A DNA stretch of 64,000 bases from an uncultured Roseicyclus sp. (GTDB lineage: Bacteria; Pseudomonadota; Alphaproteobacteria; Rhodobacterales; Rhodobacteraceae), in assembly GCA_947489665.1 (NCBI GenBank), contig CANLEH010000001.1, forward strand, positions 1,584,501 through 1,648,500, given 5' to 3'. This document shows positions 1 through 8,161 of this stretch, piece after piece (the first letter of the stretch is position 1; every line of letters begins with the position of its first letter). The translations under genes were made by a program, and so were the position numbers. The notes under the pieces were generated by a model, which did not search any database, was not told where the DNA came from, and was given only the letters and a program-made list of their open reading frames with translations.

Positions 1-90
1 GATCAGAGGCGCGGCATCGGATATCTCTTGGGGTGTCGGATATGGCATGGCCGGACGATGGACCGGGTGGCCGAGGGCGTCAATCCACGC

Positions 91-564
91 CTAAAGCCCG
101 GCACACGGATCCGGCGCTTGCGGTGTCGCAGGCCGCCCCTCGATCCGCCGCGCAATTTCCTGACTGCGCCGCCAAATCCCAAGTGTATTGCCCGGAAGGC
201 CAACTGCATCCAGCACAGCCCCCTCAACCGCGCCACGAACCCGGCCTTGCACATGCTGCCCGGCGCGGCATTCCGCTTCGGCCCGGCTCTGCGGGATGGT
301 CGGGATATTCGGCACGCCCGGCACATCGCTCAGGTTGATGCCCGGCGCAATTTCGGGGTTTAGCTGCGCATTGATATCCGGCGTCTGAATGTCTGCCACG
401 ATCGTGCCGCGCGTGGGGCATTGCAGGCGGGTGCCCTGCGGGTCAGGTCCCAAGACCTGGCACACCTCACCATCGGCCAAGGTGATGGACTGGCCCGGGG
501 AATAGACCGGCTGACACGCACCCAGCGCACAAAGAGCGATTGGAATGACGAAAAGGCGTTGCAT
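91..564 (-). CDS. Small lipoprotein of unknown function
   Basis: 157 residues. The N-terminus is a lipoprotein signal with a lipobox LGAC (Cys about residue 17), so the mature protein should be lipid-anchored and periplasmic. The rest holds a Pro/Ile/Asn-rich stretch (about 65-90) and a C-terminal helix-rich part. Translation could start further upstream, but the ATG at 564 puts the signal peptide at the N-terminus. It is the last of four minus-strand genes (cobS, small membrane protein, exported protein, this one), 61 bp after the preceding stop. I recognise no family. Bases 1-90 beyond its stop show no supportable gene. Confidence 0.7.
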   Translation of the reverse strand: MQRLFVIPIALCALGACQPVYSPGQSITLADGEVCQVLGPDPQGTRLQCPTRGTIVADIQTPDINAQLNPEIAPGINLSDVPGVPNIPTIPQSRAEAECRAGQHVQGRVRGAVEGAVLDAVGLPGNTLGIWRRSQEIARRIEGRPATPQAPDPCAGL

Positions 565-625
565 CGTTTCATTGTGCACGAAGGCTGGCGGCCCCGTCGC
601 GGGGAAACCCCGCACAGTCGGCCCC

Positions 626-1576
626 TTAGCGCAGCGGACAGGCCACTGCAGCACTGCCTGCGATGCGTGTGCAGCTCGGCAGTGGACCGGGTGGCGGGGC
701 CTCGACCTGCTCCTCTCCCGTCTCGTCAATGATAACGAAAGATGCACCGTCGCCTAGCACGTCCGAGTGCGCCAAAAGCAGCCACATATAGTACCGGCCG
801 AACGGGTCCTGCGGATCGTCCGAGACCCGCGCCAGGATCTCAGCGACCTCGGCCTCCGTTAGGCCGTCGAAGCTCTCCGGATTGGGCAGCAACAGGTCGG
901 TTGCGAGCGCTTCAGCGGCATTTGTCCCGGGCAGGGCCGTGTAAAGTGGCAGAGCCTCTTCAATATCGGCTAGCGACAGATTGGCCCGGCCACTGACGGC
1001 TTGAAGCAAGGCTTCAACATCCGCGCCAAAATCACCTGCTGCCAACGCCTCGTCGATCCCGCGGATCACCGCCGTCAGCCGCTGCCTGCGCTCAAAATCG
1101 AAGGGCAGGGGATCAATTTCACCGCGCAAGGCCGTCGCGCGCGTTGGCGAAACATCCGGGAACCGGCGGGTGGAAAGCTCCCGTTCCACAACCCGGCGCG
1201 CGCGCTCCCAATCCTGACAATCGGCCTGCGCCTGCCGCAGGATCGTCAGAAACGGTTCAGGCGGGTCGCGGAGCGGTTCGCCGCCCCGGCGCAGGACGTC
1301 TACCGCGATGTCATGCTCAGTGGCGCGCGCCTCTGCCATGGCACGGATGCGGTCAACCGAAACACCCGACTCCACCGCAACATCCTCCAGCCGGATCACA
1401 TCGCCGTAGAGGTCAACCTCAGACGCCCCCAACAGGCAGGCCGCGCCGTACCACGCAATCGCGAACCGCATTTCTTCAAGCGATTGCGGCGGGTTGGACG
1501 GCCGCTCCCCCGGCGGGCTCGCCTGTGCGGTACCGAGGCTCAGCGCAGCCGCCAAAAGACCCGCAGCCACCCTCAT
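626..1576 (-). CDS. Exported protein of unknown function
   Basis: 316 residues starting [15 protein letters not shown] with a typical Sec signal peptide cleaved near AQA-SPP. The mature part is acidic, helical and contains several Cys residues (for example AWYGAACLLGA, QADCQDW and two near the C-terminus), which would suit a periplasmic protein with disulphides. Its ATG overlaps the stop of the upstream gene as ATGA (1573-1576), so the two are probably translationally coupled. It lies downstream of cobS, but nothing in it suggests cobalamin chemistry. No recognised domain. Confidence 0.75.
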   Translation of the reverse strand: MRVAAGLLAAALSLGTAQASPPGERPSNPPQSLEEMRFAIAWYGAACLLGASEVDLYGDVIRLEDVAVESGVSVDRIRAMAEARATEHDIAVDVLRRGGEPLRDPPEPFLTILRQAQADCQDWERARRVVERELSTRRFPDVSPTRATALRGEIDPLPFDFERRQRLTAVIRGIDEALAAGDFGADVEALLQAVSGRANLSLADIEEALPLYTALPGTNAAEALATDLLLPNPESFDGLTEAEVAEILARVSDDPQDPFGRYYMWLLLAHSDVLGDGASFVIIDETGEEQVEAPPPGPLPSCTRIAGSAAVACPLR

Positions 1577-1884
1577 GCCGAAGCCGCGGCGACAATATTG
1601 GCCGTGTTCAGCACCAGGAAAGCCACAAACGCCACAAGGAAAAAGCCAAGGCCCGGGCGTTTGCGCCACAAAAGACCAAGGCACCCAAAGAGCATCGGTA
1701 TTGCGATCAATCCCAGCGAGAAGCCAATGAAGCCCGCCCAGTCAAAGCCGGACCCAGCCCCCTCGGTCAGAATGATGTAAAGTGGAAAGCCCGCTTGCAG
1801 GCCCCAAAGCAGAATGAACGTGAACAGCACCCACCACCCCGTCCTGCGACGGGGGCGTGGCGTCGGATCGACGTCGTCAGCCAA
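1573..1884 (-). CDS. Small integral membrane protein
   Basis: 103 residues. A charged N-terminus ([12 protein letters not shown]) is followed by three hydrophobic segments, at about residues 17-37, 47-70 and 78-100, so it is an inner-membrane protein. It overlaps the end of cobS by 8 bp and its stop overlaps the next start by ATGA, which places it in the cobS transcript. The family is not recognised. Because it is coupled to cobS it might be a membrane accessory for cobalt handling, but that is only a guess from position. Confidence 0.7.
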   Translation of the reverse strand: MADDVDPTPRPRRRTGWWVLFTFILLWGLQAGFPLYIILTEGAGSGFDWAGFIGFSLGLIAIPMLFGCLGLLWRKRPGLGFFLVAFVAFLVLNTANIVAAASA

Positions 1885-2866
1885 GGCTCATCGAGGCCGC
1901 GCTTTCCGGCAATTCCTCATCGAAGCAGCGCTGGTAGAATTCCGCGACCGTCTGCCGCTCAAGCTCGTCACATTTGTTGAGGAACGAGACGCGGAACGCA
2001 TAGCCCACATCGCGGAAGATCTCGGCGTTCTGCGCCCAGTTGATGATTGTCCGCGGGCTCATCACCGTCGAAAGCTCACCATTCATAAAGGCCGTCCGCG
2101 TCAGCTCACCCACAGTCACCATCTGGTTCATGGTCTTGCGGCCGGCTTCGGTATTGTAATGCGGGCATTTCGCCAAAACGATGTTCACCTCGGCGTCGTG
2201 GCTCAGGTAGTTCAGCGTCGCCACAAGGCTCCACCGGTCCATCTGCGCCTGGTTGATCTGCTGCACACCGTGGTAAAGGCCCGTCGTATCGCCGAGGCCT
2301 ACGGTGTTGGCCGTGGCAAACAGGCGGAAATGCGGGTTCGGCGTGATGATCTCGTTCTGGTCCATCAACGTCAGCTTGCCGTCATGCTCCAGCACACGCT
2401 GGATCACGAACATCACGTCCGCGCGGCCCGCATCGTATTCGTCGAACACGATCGCAACCGGGTTGCGTAGTGCCCAAGGCAGGATGCCTTCGTGGAATTC
2501 GGTGACCTGCTTGCCGTCGCGCAGTTTGATCGCGTCCTTACCGATCAAGTCGATCCGGCTAATATGGCTGTCGAGGTTTACACGCACCGTCGGCCAGTTC
2601 AGCCGCGCGCCGACCTGTTCGATGTGCGTGGATTTACCTGTGCCATGGTAGCCCTGAACCATCACGCGGCGGTTGTGGCCAAAGCCGGCAAGGATCGCCA
2701 TCGTCGTGTCAGGGTCGAACTTGTAGGTGCTGTCGATCTCGGGGACACGGTCGGTGCGGTCGGCAAAGCCTTTCACCTTCATATCGGTGTCGATGCCAAA
2801 GACCTCACGAACCGAAATCTCTTCGGTGGGTTTCGCATCAATGTTCAAGCTGCTGCCGTCGGCCAT
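1877..2866 (-). CDS. cobS: Cobaltochelatase subunit CobS (AAA+ ATPase)
   Basis: 329 residues. CobS is the MoxR-like AAA+ subunit which, with CobT, drives CobN to insert cobalt into hydrogenobyrinate a,c-diamide in aerobic B12 synthesis. Visible motifs: Walker [10 protein letters not shown] (72-80), Walker [11 protein letters not shown] (about 137-146), and a sensor-1-like LFATANTVG. The ATG at 2866 is preceded by GAGGG at good spacing and gives the usual family length; an upstream in-frame ATG at 2914 would add 16 residues without similarity. cobT is not in the window and may lie beyond the left edge. Confidence 0.93.
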   Translation of the reverse strand: MADGSSLNIDAKPTEEISVREVFGIDTDMKVKGFADRTDRVPEIDSTYKFDPDTTMAILAGFGHNRRVMVQGYHGTGKSTHIEQVGARLNWPTVRVNLDSHISRIDLIGKDAIKLRDGKQVTEFHEGILPWALRNPVAIVFDEYDAGRADVMFVIQRVLEHDGKLTLMDQNEIITPNPHFRLFATANTVGLGDTTGLYHGVQQINQAQMDRWSLVATLNYLSHDAEVNIVLAKCPHYNTEAGRKTMNQMVTVGELTRTAFMNGELSTVMSPRTIINWAQNAEIFRDVGYAFRVSFLNKCDELERQTVAEFYQRCFDEELPESAASMSLG

Positions 2867-3002
2867 GGTGCCCTCAAAATCGTCGGATGTTCGCGTCGCG
2901 TCGGGATGCAACATATATCGGGGGGCTGCAAGGGGAAGGGGTGGTTGGATCGATGCAGAATTGTGATTGGAATTATAACGATTGGCGTGCTTCTGTCAGG
3001 GG
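2867..3002. promoter_or_regulatory. Divergent promoter region, cobS / ECF sigma
   Basis: 136 bp between two divergent genes. It is less GC-rich than its surroundings and contains TTGGAATTATAACG about 35 bp before the sigma start. The GGAATT could be the GGAA-type -35 of an ECF promoter, as expected if the sigma factor transcribes its own gene. No -10 can be assigned with confidence. Confidence 0.35.
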
Positions 3003-3545
3003 ATGGCGACGCCGCAAGACCTTGAAAACATTATGGCTCGGATCAAGCTCCGGGACCGCGCGGCATTCTCCGAGCTTTACTCCGCCACCTCAGCGAAACT
3101 TTTTGGCGTGGCCTTGCGTGTCTTGAAAGACCGCGCGGCAGCAGAGGACGTTTTGCAAGAGGTCTTCGTGAAGATCTGGAACAAGGCCGACCGCTACGCC
3201 GTGACCGGGCACAGCCCAATGACCTGGCTGATCACCATCGCACGCAACACGGCGATTGATCGGCTGAGGGCGTCTGGCCCCGCGACGGAGGATGTGGATG
3301 AGGTTGTCAGCCTCGCGGCCACAGGGCCCACGCCCGAGCAAGCCGCCGTCGCTGCAGGGGAAGCCCGACGGATCGTCGAATGTTTGGACGCGCTAGAAGT
3401 GGATCGCGCCAACGCGGTGCGCGGCGTTTATCTTGAGGGCCAGTCCTATCAAGACATGGCAGAGCGGTACGATGTGCCGCTCAATACAATGAAAACCTGG
3501 CTGCGGCGCAGCCTGATGAGTTTGAGGGAGTGCTTGGCGTCTTGA
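3003..3545 (+). CDS. ECF-type RNA polymerase sigma factor
   Basis: 180 residues. Region 2 (about 22-90) includes the core-binding motif DVLQEVFVKIW and the -10-reading segment with TWLITIARNTAIDRLR. Region 4 (about 124-175) holds the helix-turn-helix SYQDMAERYDVPLNTMKTWL. A short acidic linker joins them. The ATG at 3003 has AGGGG directly upstream. The next gene, an anti-sigma factor, overlaps its 3' end, the usual arrangement for a pair in which the anti-sigma holds the sigma at the membrane until a signal arrives. The layout resembles SigK/RskA pairs; the signal cannot be read from the sequence. Confidence 0.92.
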   Translation: MATPQDLENIMARIKLRDRAAFSELYSATSAKLFGVALRVLKDRAAAEDVLQEVFVKIWNKADRYAVTGHSPMTWLITIARNTAIDRLRASGPATEDVDEVVSLAATGPTPEQAAVAAGEARRIVECLDALEVDRANAVRGVYLEGQSYQDMAERYDVPLNTMKTWLRRSLMSLRECLAS

Positions 3546-4294
3546 CCAGCCGGCCAGACATATCACCCGAAATGGGGGTCCAGGCGGCGGAATACGTCCT
3601 TGGGACAATGTCGCCTGAGGACCGCGCGGCGTTTGACGCACGCCTTCGGGCGGAGCCTGCGCTTGTTGAAGAAGTGCGCGCGTGGGAGGTCTATTTTGCC
3701 ACCATGGCAGAGGTTGAGGTCGAAGGCGTGGTCCCGCCTGCCCACGTACAGCGCGCGATTGAGGCAAAGCTTTTCGGCGCGCCCGAACGCACGGTCAATG
3801 CGGCCACCCAGACGCTTTGGGAACGGGTCTCGTTCTGGCGCGGTGCCGCTTTCGCCTCCAGCGCCGTGGCCATCTTCGCGCTTGGGGTGGCCGTGCTGCC
3901 CTATCTTGAGCCGGGCGCAGTGCCCAACGGTCCGACGGCCCCCGGCATCCCCGACGGCACGATCTTGATGACCCACCTGATCCCGACCGAAAACAGCACC
4001 CTTGGTCTGGCCGTCACGCGAGAGCCCTCGGGCCAACTACAGGTGCGCCGTGTTGCGGGCGAGATGTCGGCCGGGCGCGCGCAGGAACTTTGGTTGATCG
4101 TGGGCGAAAGCGCCCCGCTTTCGCTTGGGCTGCTGAATGAAGATGCGCTGACGACAATTGCACCTGATCCAGAGGTCGCGCGCCTATTCGAAGCGGGCGC
4201 GGCCCTTGCCATCTCGGATGAGCCGCCCGGCGGCTCCCCCACCGGCGCGCCAACGGGTGAAATTCTTGCCTTGGGCACCCTCGTCGCACTCTGA
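3530..4294 (+). CDS. Membrane anti-sigma factor, RskA-like
   Basis: About 254 residues. The N-terminal part (about 10-60) has the anti-sigma pattern EYVLGTMSPEDRAAFDARL. A single membrane helix follows (about 105-126), then a periplasmic RskA-type C-terminal domain with the family pattern GRAQELWLIVGESAPLSLG. The start is uncertain: the GTG at 3530 has no well-spaced ribosome site, while a TTG at 3542 overlaps the sigma stop (TTGA) and lies 11 bp after AGGGAG, so it is a good alternative that loses four residues. Role by family: it sequesters the upstream ECF sigma factor. Confidence 0.85.
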   Translation: MLGVLTSRPDISPEMGVQAAEYVLGTMSPEDRAAFDARLRAEPALVEEVRAWEVYFATMAEVEVEGVVPPAHVQRAIEAKLFGAPERTVNAATQTLWERVSFWRGAAFASSAVAIFALGVAVLPYLEPGAVPNGPTAPGIPDGTILMTHLIPTENSTLGLAVTREPSGQLQVRRVAGEMSAGRAQELWLIVGESAPLSLGLLNEDALTTIAPDPEVARLFEAGAALAISDEPPGGSPTGAPTGEILALGTLVAL

Positions 4295-4684
4295 TCTCTC
4301 GCGTCTAGGGCGAGATCACGCACCTGTGCTTTCTGAAAAAATCCATAAAATGCAGAAGCTTGCGGCATTTCAGCCTCTTCCAGCTTGATCACTTGAAACC
4401 TTCCACCCGCCCCTTGCGTGGCTTCTGACAGGCCCGGCAATCCCGCCGGGACAGCGCTCCACAATGACGGGCTGCATGGTCAGGGAGGCATGTAGTTCCG
4501 TCGGGCGAAGGGAAGCGGACAAAACCGCCCCTTCGCCACCCTTGTCCCCAACCTTCCTGACCCAGATCTGCGCTCGTCCGGTTACTGTCCCGTGCAACCG
4601 GCGCAACAAATTGCGCAGACAGAAAGGCCGGGCAAATTGCCCGGCCTTTCGCTTGGAGTGTCTTCAAGGTTTGGGCCGCTGACC
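4295..4684. other. 390-bp intergenic region without a gene
   Basis: This lies between the convergent anti-sigma gene and the SPOR/protease-like gene. No reading frame here has coding character. It holds a hairpin CCCGGC-AATCCC-GCCGGG (4433-4450, no T-run), which may end the sigma operon, and the strong inverted repeat at 4622-4650. A small RNA cannot be excluded but is not supported. Confidence 0.5.
4622..4650 (-). terminator. Terminator-like inverted repeat
   Basis: GAAAGGCCGGGCAA and its exact reverse complement are separated by one base, a 14-bp perfect dyad. It lies 35 bp after the stop of the minus-strand gene ending at 4685, and on that strand it runs into TTTCTGTCT. It could also stop transcription from the plus side. 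Confidence 0.7.
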
Positions 4685-6463
4685 TTAGTTCCAGCAGCTG
4701 ACACGAACAGTCATGTCTGCAGCTTCACGGCTCAGATTTTCGCGGTTCAACGCGCCTGCGGGCTGTGCGACGGTCAGGCCGACACCCGCTTCCTGCAAGA
4801 GCCCGATTAACTGGTCCGAGCGCAGGGCAAGCGTGACTTCGTTGGGCAGGGTGCGCCCCTCGACCGTGCCGGGCAGGACCATGCCTATGACGTTGCCGGT
4901 CACATCCAGAACCGGGCCACCCGCTTCGGTATCTGCCGTTGCCACCTCAAGACGCTGAACCGTTTCCTCACCATTCACGCCCCGCAGATCGGCAAGGCGA
5001 CCGAAGCTGGTCGAGGCCGCCGAAAGTGCGCCGCCGAACGGGTAGCCCGCCACCGCGATATCCGACCGCAGCCGGGCAGGGGCATCGGCCATCCGCGCAA
5101 AGCCAAGCGGTGCCAGCGCCTGTGTCGGGCGCAGGACCACAATCCCCAACGCATCATTGCGGAACGCGACCGATGCATCATAGGCATTGTCGATCAGGAT
5201 TTGCTGGCACTGGCCCGCCACCTCTGTGGTGGTCAGAACCGTGCCTTGCGCGTCGAGGAAAAAGCCCGTCCGCACCAGATCAGGTGAACGGACCGTCAGG
5301 CCCGAAACCATGTCGATGCTTTCATCCAAGCCTTCCGGCACTGCTGCCGGGTCCAGCGCGCCGTCCACGGCCTGGAAGCTCGCCTGCATCATCGGCAGAA
5401 CGCGGGCGATCTGGTCGTCGGCAGACGGCTCCCAGATCAATGTGAAGCCTTTCACGGCTCCACCCACAAGTCGCGCCTCGGTGTGGCTGCGCAGATCCGC
5501 CGATTGACCGGTCAGCAGGAAGCTGTCCCCCTGCCGCTCGCGCTCGCCTTCCAGCGGCACAATCTCCAGCGTCTGCATGATCTCATAAAGGCCAAAGAGC
5601 GTCGCCCGGTCGCCCGGCTGGCTGATCAGCATGACCCGCACGCCACTGTCGTTGATTTCCTCGTACTGCGAAAACGGGAAGTTGTAGCTGTCAAAACCTA
5701 CCATCGCCATCGGCAGGTCCATCTGGATGCCCGCGCGCTGATCCAGCACGTTCTGCATGCCGAGCGCGGCCAACTCACCGTTATACTCGCTCAAAAGCTG
5801 CGCACGCTGGCGCGTCGTCAGAATGCCCGTGGGCTCCATCCCGCGATCAATCTGATACGCCTCCATCGACCCGCGCGTGCCGGGCCCGAATGCGCCATCA
5901 ATGCCACCGGTGTAAAACCCAAACCATTGAAGCGCGATCTGAAGCTGATCACGCTCTTCACGGGTCAACTGCCCCTCCGATTGGCGCGCCTCCTGTGGCG
6001 TCTCGTCGGGGATCTCAACCGGCGCTGGCTCTTCTTCCACAACCGCAAATTCTTCTGCGGCAGGCGCTTCGGTCACCGCCGCCTCGGTTGTCACCGCGCC
6101 TTCGCCTTGCAGCGTGTCCGTCCCCACAGGGAAGAACTGCGTGGCGTACAGATCGCCGTCCTCAAGGAACGAATCCCGCGGGATCAGCCCCTGCGCCAGC
6201 AATTGCTGCAACACCAACTGCCCAAGATCGAGCTCGTACGGGCCCAACGCGACCGCATAAAGCCCTGTCGTCGCCTGAAACCCGTTCACATTCTCAACCA
6301 ATTGCGAATAGGCCCGAACCCGCTGTTCAGCGGCGGCAAGGGATTGGTGCGCCTCGATCTGAACCCAAACACGGTCCTGCGCCTGTGCGCCCCCCGCAGT
6401 CAAAACGCCGAAAGCGGCCACAAACGTCAGGGCCAACACCCCCCGCAAAATACGCATCGCCAT
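4685..6463 (-). CDS. SPOR/peptidoglycan-binding protein with degenerate trypsin-like domain
   Basis: 592 residues with a signal peptide (MAMRILRGVLALTF, cleavage near AQA-Q). Domains in order: a SPOR-like segment (about 27-105, VWVQIEAHQSLAAAEQRV), an acidic Ala/Glu/Pro linker, a peptidoglycan-binding domain (about 170-230, LQWFGFYTGGIDGAFGPGT) and a trypsin-like C-terminal domain (about 390-575). The catalytic positions look lost: the usual TNAHV is TTTEV (about 413), the usual GNSGGP is DTEAGGP (about 514), and the Asp strand lacks Asp. It is probably a cell-wall-bound periplasmic pseudoprotease. The ATG at 6463 is chosen because it starts the signal peptide. Confidence 0.8.
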   Translation of the reverse strand: MAMRILRGVLALTFVAAFGVLTAGGAQAQDRVWVQIEAHQSLAAAEQRVRAYSQLVENVNGFQATTGLYAVALGPYELDLGQLVLQQLLAQGLIPRDSFLEDGDLYATQFFPVGTDTLQGEGAVTTEAAVTEAPAAEEFAVVEEEPAPVEIPDETPQEARQSEGQLTREERDQLQIALQWFGFYTGGIDGAFGPGTRGSMEAYQIDRGMEPTGILTTRQRAQLLSEYNGELAALGMQNVLDQRAGIQMDLPMAMVGFDSYNFPFSQYEEINDSGVRVMLISQPGDRATLFGLYEIMQTLEIVPLEGERERQGDSFLLTGQSADLRSHTEARLVGGAVKGFTLIWEPSADDQIARVLPMMQASFQAVDGALDPAAVPEGLDESIDMVSGLTVRSPDLVRTGFFLDAQGTVLTTTEVAGQCQQILIDNAYDASVAFRNDALGIVVLRPTQALAPLGFARMADAPARLRSDIAVAGYPFGGALSAASTSFGRLADLRGVNGEETVQRLEVATADTEAGGPVLDVTGNVIGMVLPGTVEGRTLPNEVTLALRSDQLIGLLQEAGVGLTVAQPAGALNRENLSREAADMTVRVSCWN

Positions 6464-6693
6464 GATTGTTATCGAAACCCTGTTCTTAGATACCGTGTCA
6501 TTCCGCGCGCCCGTGAATGCGAGCGTCAGCGGTCCAAGCGTGACGTTATCTTTGCGCGCGGTCGAATGCACCCTGATTCCCAATAGTTTTCCACAAGGCG
6601 TGGCTTAGATGGGACATGCGCGCGACTGGCCCGCGTTGACCCTTGCCGCGCGCGGGTCTAGTCAGGCGCCCAACCCGACCCCGGAGCTTTGAT
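6464..6693. promoter_or_regulatory. Divergent promoter region before glyQ
   Basis: 230 bp between the protease-like gene (minus) and glyQ (plus). TTGACC at about 6634, followed 15-17 bp later by TCTAGT/TAGTCA, is a plausible promoter for the glycyl-tRNA synthetase operon. There is no T-box, riboswitch or clear operator. Confidence 0.3.
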
Positions 6694-7623
6694 ATGGCCG
6701 AGCCAACCACCCCCCGTTCGTTTCAGGAAATCATCCTGCGGCTTCAGACCTACTGGGCCGAAAAAGGCTGCGCGATCATGCAGCCTTACGACATGGAAGT
6801 GGGCGCGGGCACCTTTCACCCGGCCACAACCCTGCGCTCGCTTGGGCGCAACCCCTGGGCTGCCGCCTATGTGCAACCCTCGCGCCGTCCCACCGATGGC
6901 CGTTACGGCGAAAACCCCAACCGGTTGCAGCACTATTATCAGTATCAGGTGCTCATCAAACCCTCGCCGCCCGACCTGCAGGACCTCTACCTCGGGTCAC
7001 TCCGGGCAATCGGCATCGACACTGACATCCACGACATCCGCTTTGTCGAAGATGACTGGGAATCGCCAACCCTCGGCGCCTGGGGCCTGGGGTGGGAGGT
7101 CTGGTGCGACGGCATGGAAGTCAGCCAGTTCACCTATTTCCAGCAGGTCGGCGGCCATGATTGCCACCCCGTCTCGGGTGAGCTGACCTACGGCCTCGAA
7201 CGCCTTGCGATGTACGTGCTTGGCATCGACCACGTCATGGACATGCCGTTCAACGACCCCGACGCGCCCATCGCGTTGAAATACGGCGATGTTTTCCGCC
7301 AGACGGAGCAGGAATACTCGCGCCACAACTTCGATACGGCCACAACGGACGTGCTCCTGAAGCACTTCGAGGATGCAGAGGCTGAGTGCAAACACATCCT
7401 CGACCAGGCCGCTGATGACCCCAAAACCGGCAAGCGGATCATCATGGCGCATCCCGCCTATGATCAGGCGATCAAGGCCAGCCACGTCTTCAACCTGCTC
7501 GACGCGCGCGGCGTGATTTCCGTCACCGAACGCCAAGCCTATATCGGCCGTGTGCGCGCTCTGACCAAGATGTGCGCCGACGCCTTCGTGCAGACCGAGG
7601 CCGGGGGCGCAGACGCGGCATGA
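6694..7623 (+). CDS. glyQ: Glycyl-tRNA synthetase alpha subunit
   Basis: 309 residues. It is the catalytic subunit of the bacterial alpha2beta2 glycyl-tRNA synthetase, which charges tRNA-Gly in the cytoplasm. The class II core is clear: [53 protein letters not shown] and [13 protein letters not shown]. The ATG at 6694 gives the usual N-terminus (SFQEII); an upstream GTG in frame would add non-conserved residues. The stop overlaps the next start by ATGA, and glyS follows one gene later. Confidence 0.97.
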   Translation: MAEPTTPRSFQEIILRLQTYWAEKGCAIMQPYDMEVGAGTFHPATTLRSLGRNPWAAAYVQPSRRPTDGRYGENPNRLQHYYQYQVLIKPSPPDLQDLYLGSLRAIGIDTDIHDIRFVEDDWESPTLGAWGLGWEVWCDGMEVSQFTYFQQVGGHDCHPVSGELTYGLERLAMYVLGIDHVMDMPFNDPDAPIALKYGDVFRQTEQEYSRHNFDTATTDVLLKHFEDAEAECKHILDQAADDPKTGKRIIMAHPAYDQAIKASHVFNLLDARGVISVTERQAYIGRVRALTKMCADAFVQTEAGGADAA

Positions 7624-8096
7624 CGTCCGGGAAAATCCTTGTTTCGGTGATCGTCGGCGTCACGACGATCTTTGGCATCGCCCTGTGGTGGTTCGTGAAT
7701 TACGCCTTCTACGAAGAGCTTGACGATGTTGTCCTGCTCGTCCAGCGCGGCGACGGGCAGGCCTTCGAAGTCCCCCTCGATCCCGCGGAAAATCAGGTCA
7801 GCGGCATCAATGCGGAAAGCTCGCCCCTGCGCTTCCGCGCCTGTTTCACTCTGGATCCGGTAGAGGCATCAGCGCTTCTATCGCAGGCCTTTCTTTACGA
7901 AGACCCGACGCCCCTCGGCGCCCCCGGCTGGTTCGACTGTTTCGATGCCGTGGCCATCGGCACCGCGCTGGAGGCGGGAGAGGCACAGGCTTTCCTGATC
8001 CAACGCGACATCACCCGGGGCGTTGACCGCGTCGGCGCGCTGTTCCCCGACGGGCGCGGCTTCATGTGGCACCAACTCAACGGCACCCTCGAATAG
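7620..8096 (+). CDS. DUF6446 family membrane-anchored protein
   Basis: 158 residues. One N-terminal membrane helix (about 7-29) is followed by a periplasmic or cytoplasmic domain with two Cys (RACF and GWFDCFDA). The motifs [17 protein letters not shown] and the ending [11 protein letters not shown] match my memory of DUF6446 proteins, which in Rhodobacterales sit between glyQ and glyS. Its start overlaps the glyQ stop (ATGA), so it is co-translated with the synthetase. Function unknown; the conserved position hints at a link to translation, but nothing in the sequence shows one. Confidence 0.85.
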   Translation: MTSGKILVSVIVGVTTIFGIALWWFVNYAFYEELDDVVLLVQRGDGQAFEVPLDPAENQVSGINAESSPLRFRACFTLDPVEASALLSQAFLYEDPTPLGAPGWFDCFDAVAIGTALEAGEAQAFLIQRDITRGVDRVGALFPDGRGFMWHQLNGTLE

Positions 8097-8161
8097 CCGC
8101 CTTGCTCAACCAACACACCGCGCGATAGACCGCGCTCGAACGCTTCACAGGACCCGATCCG

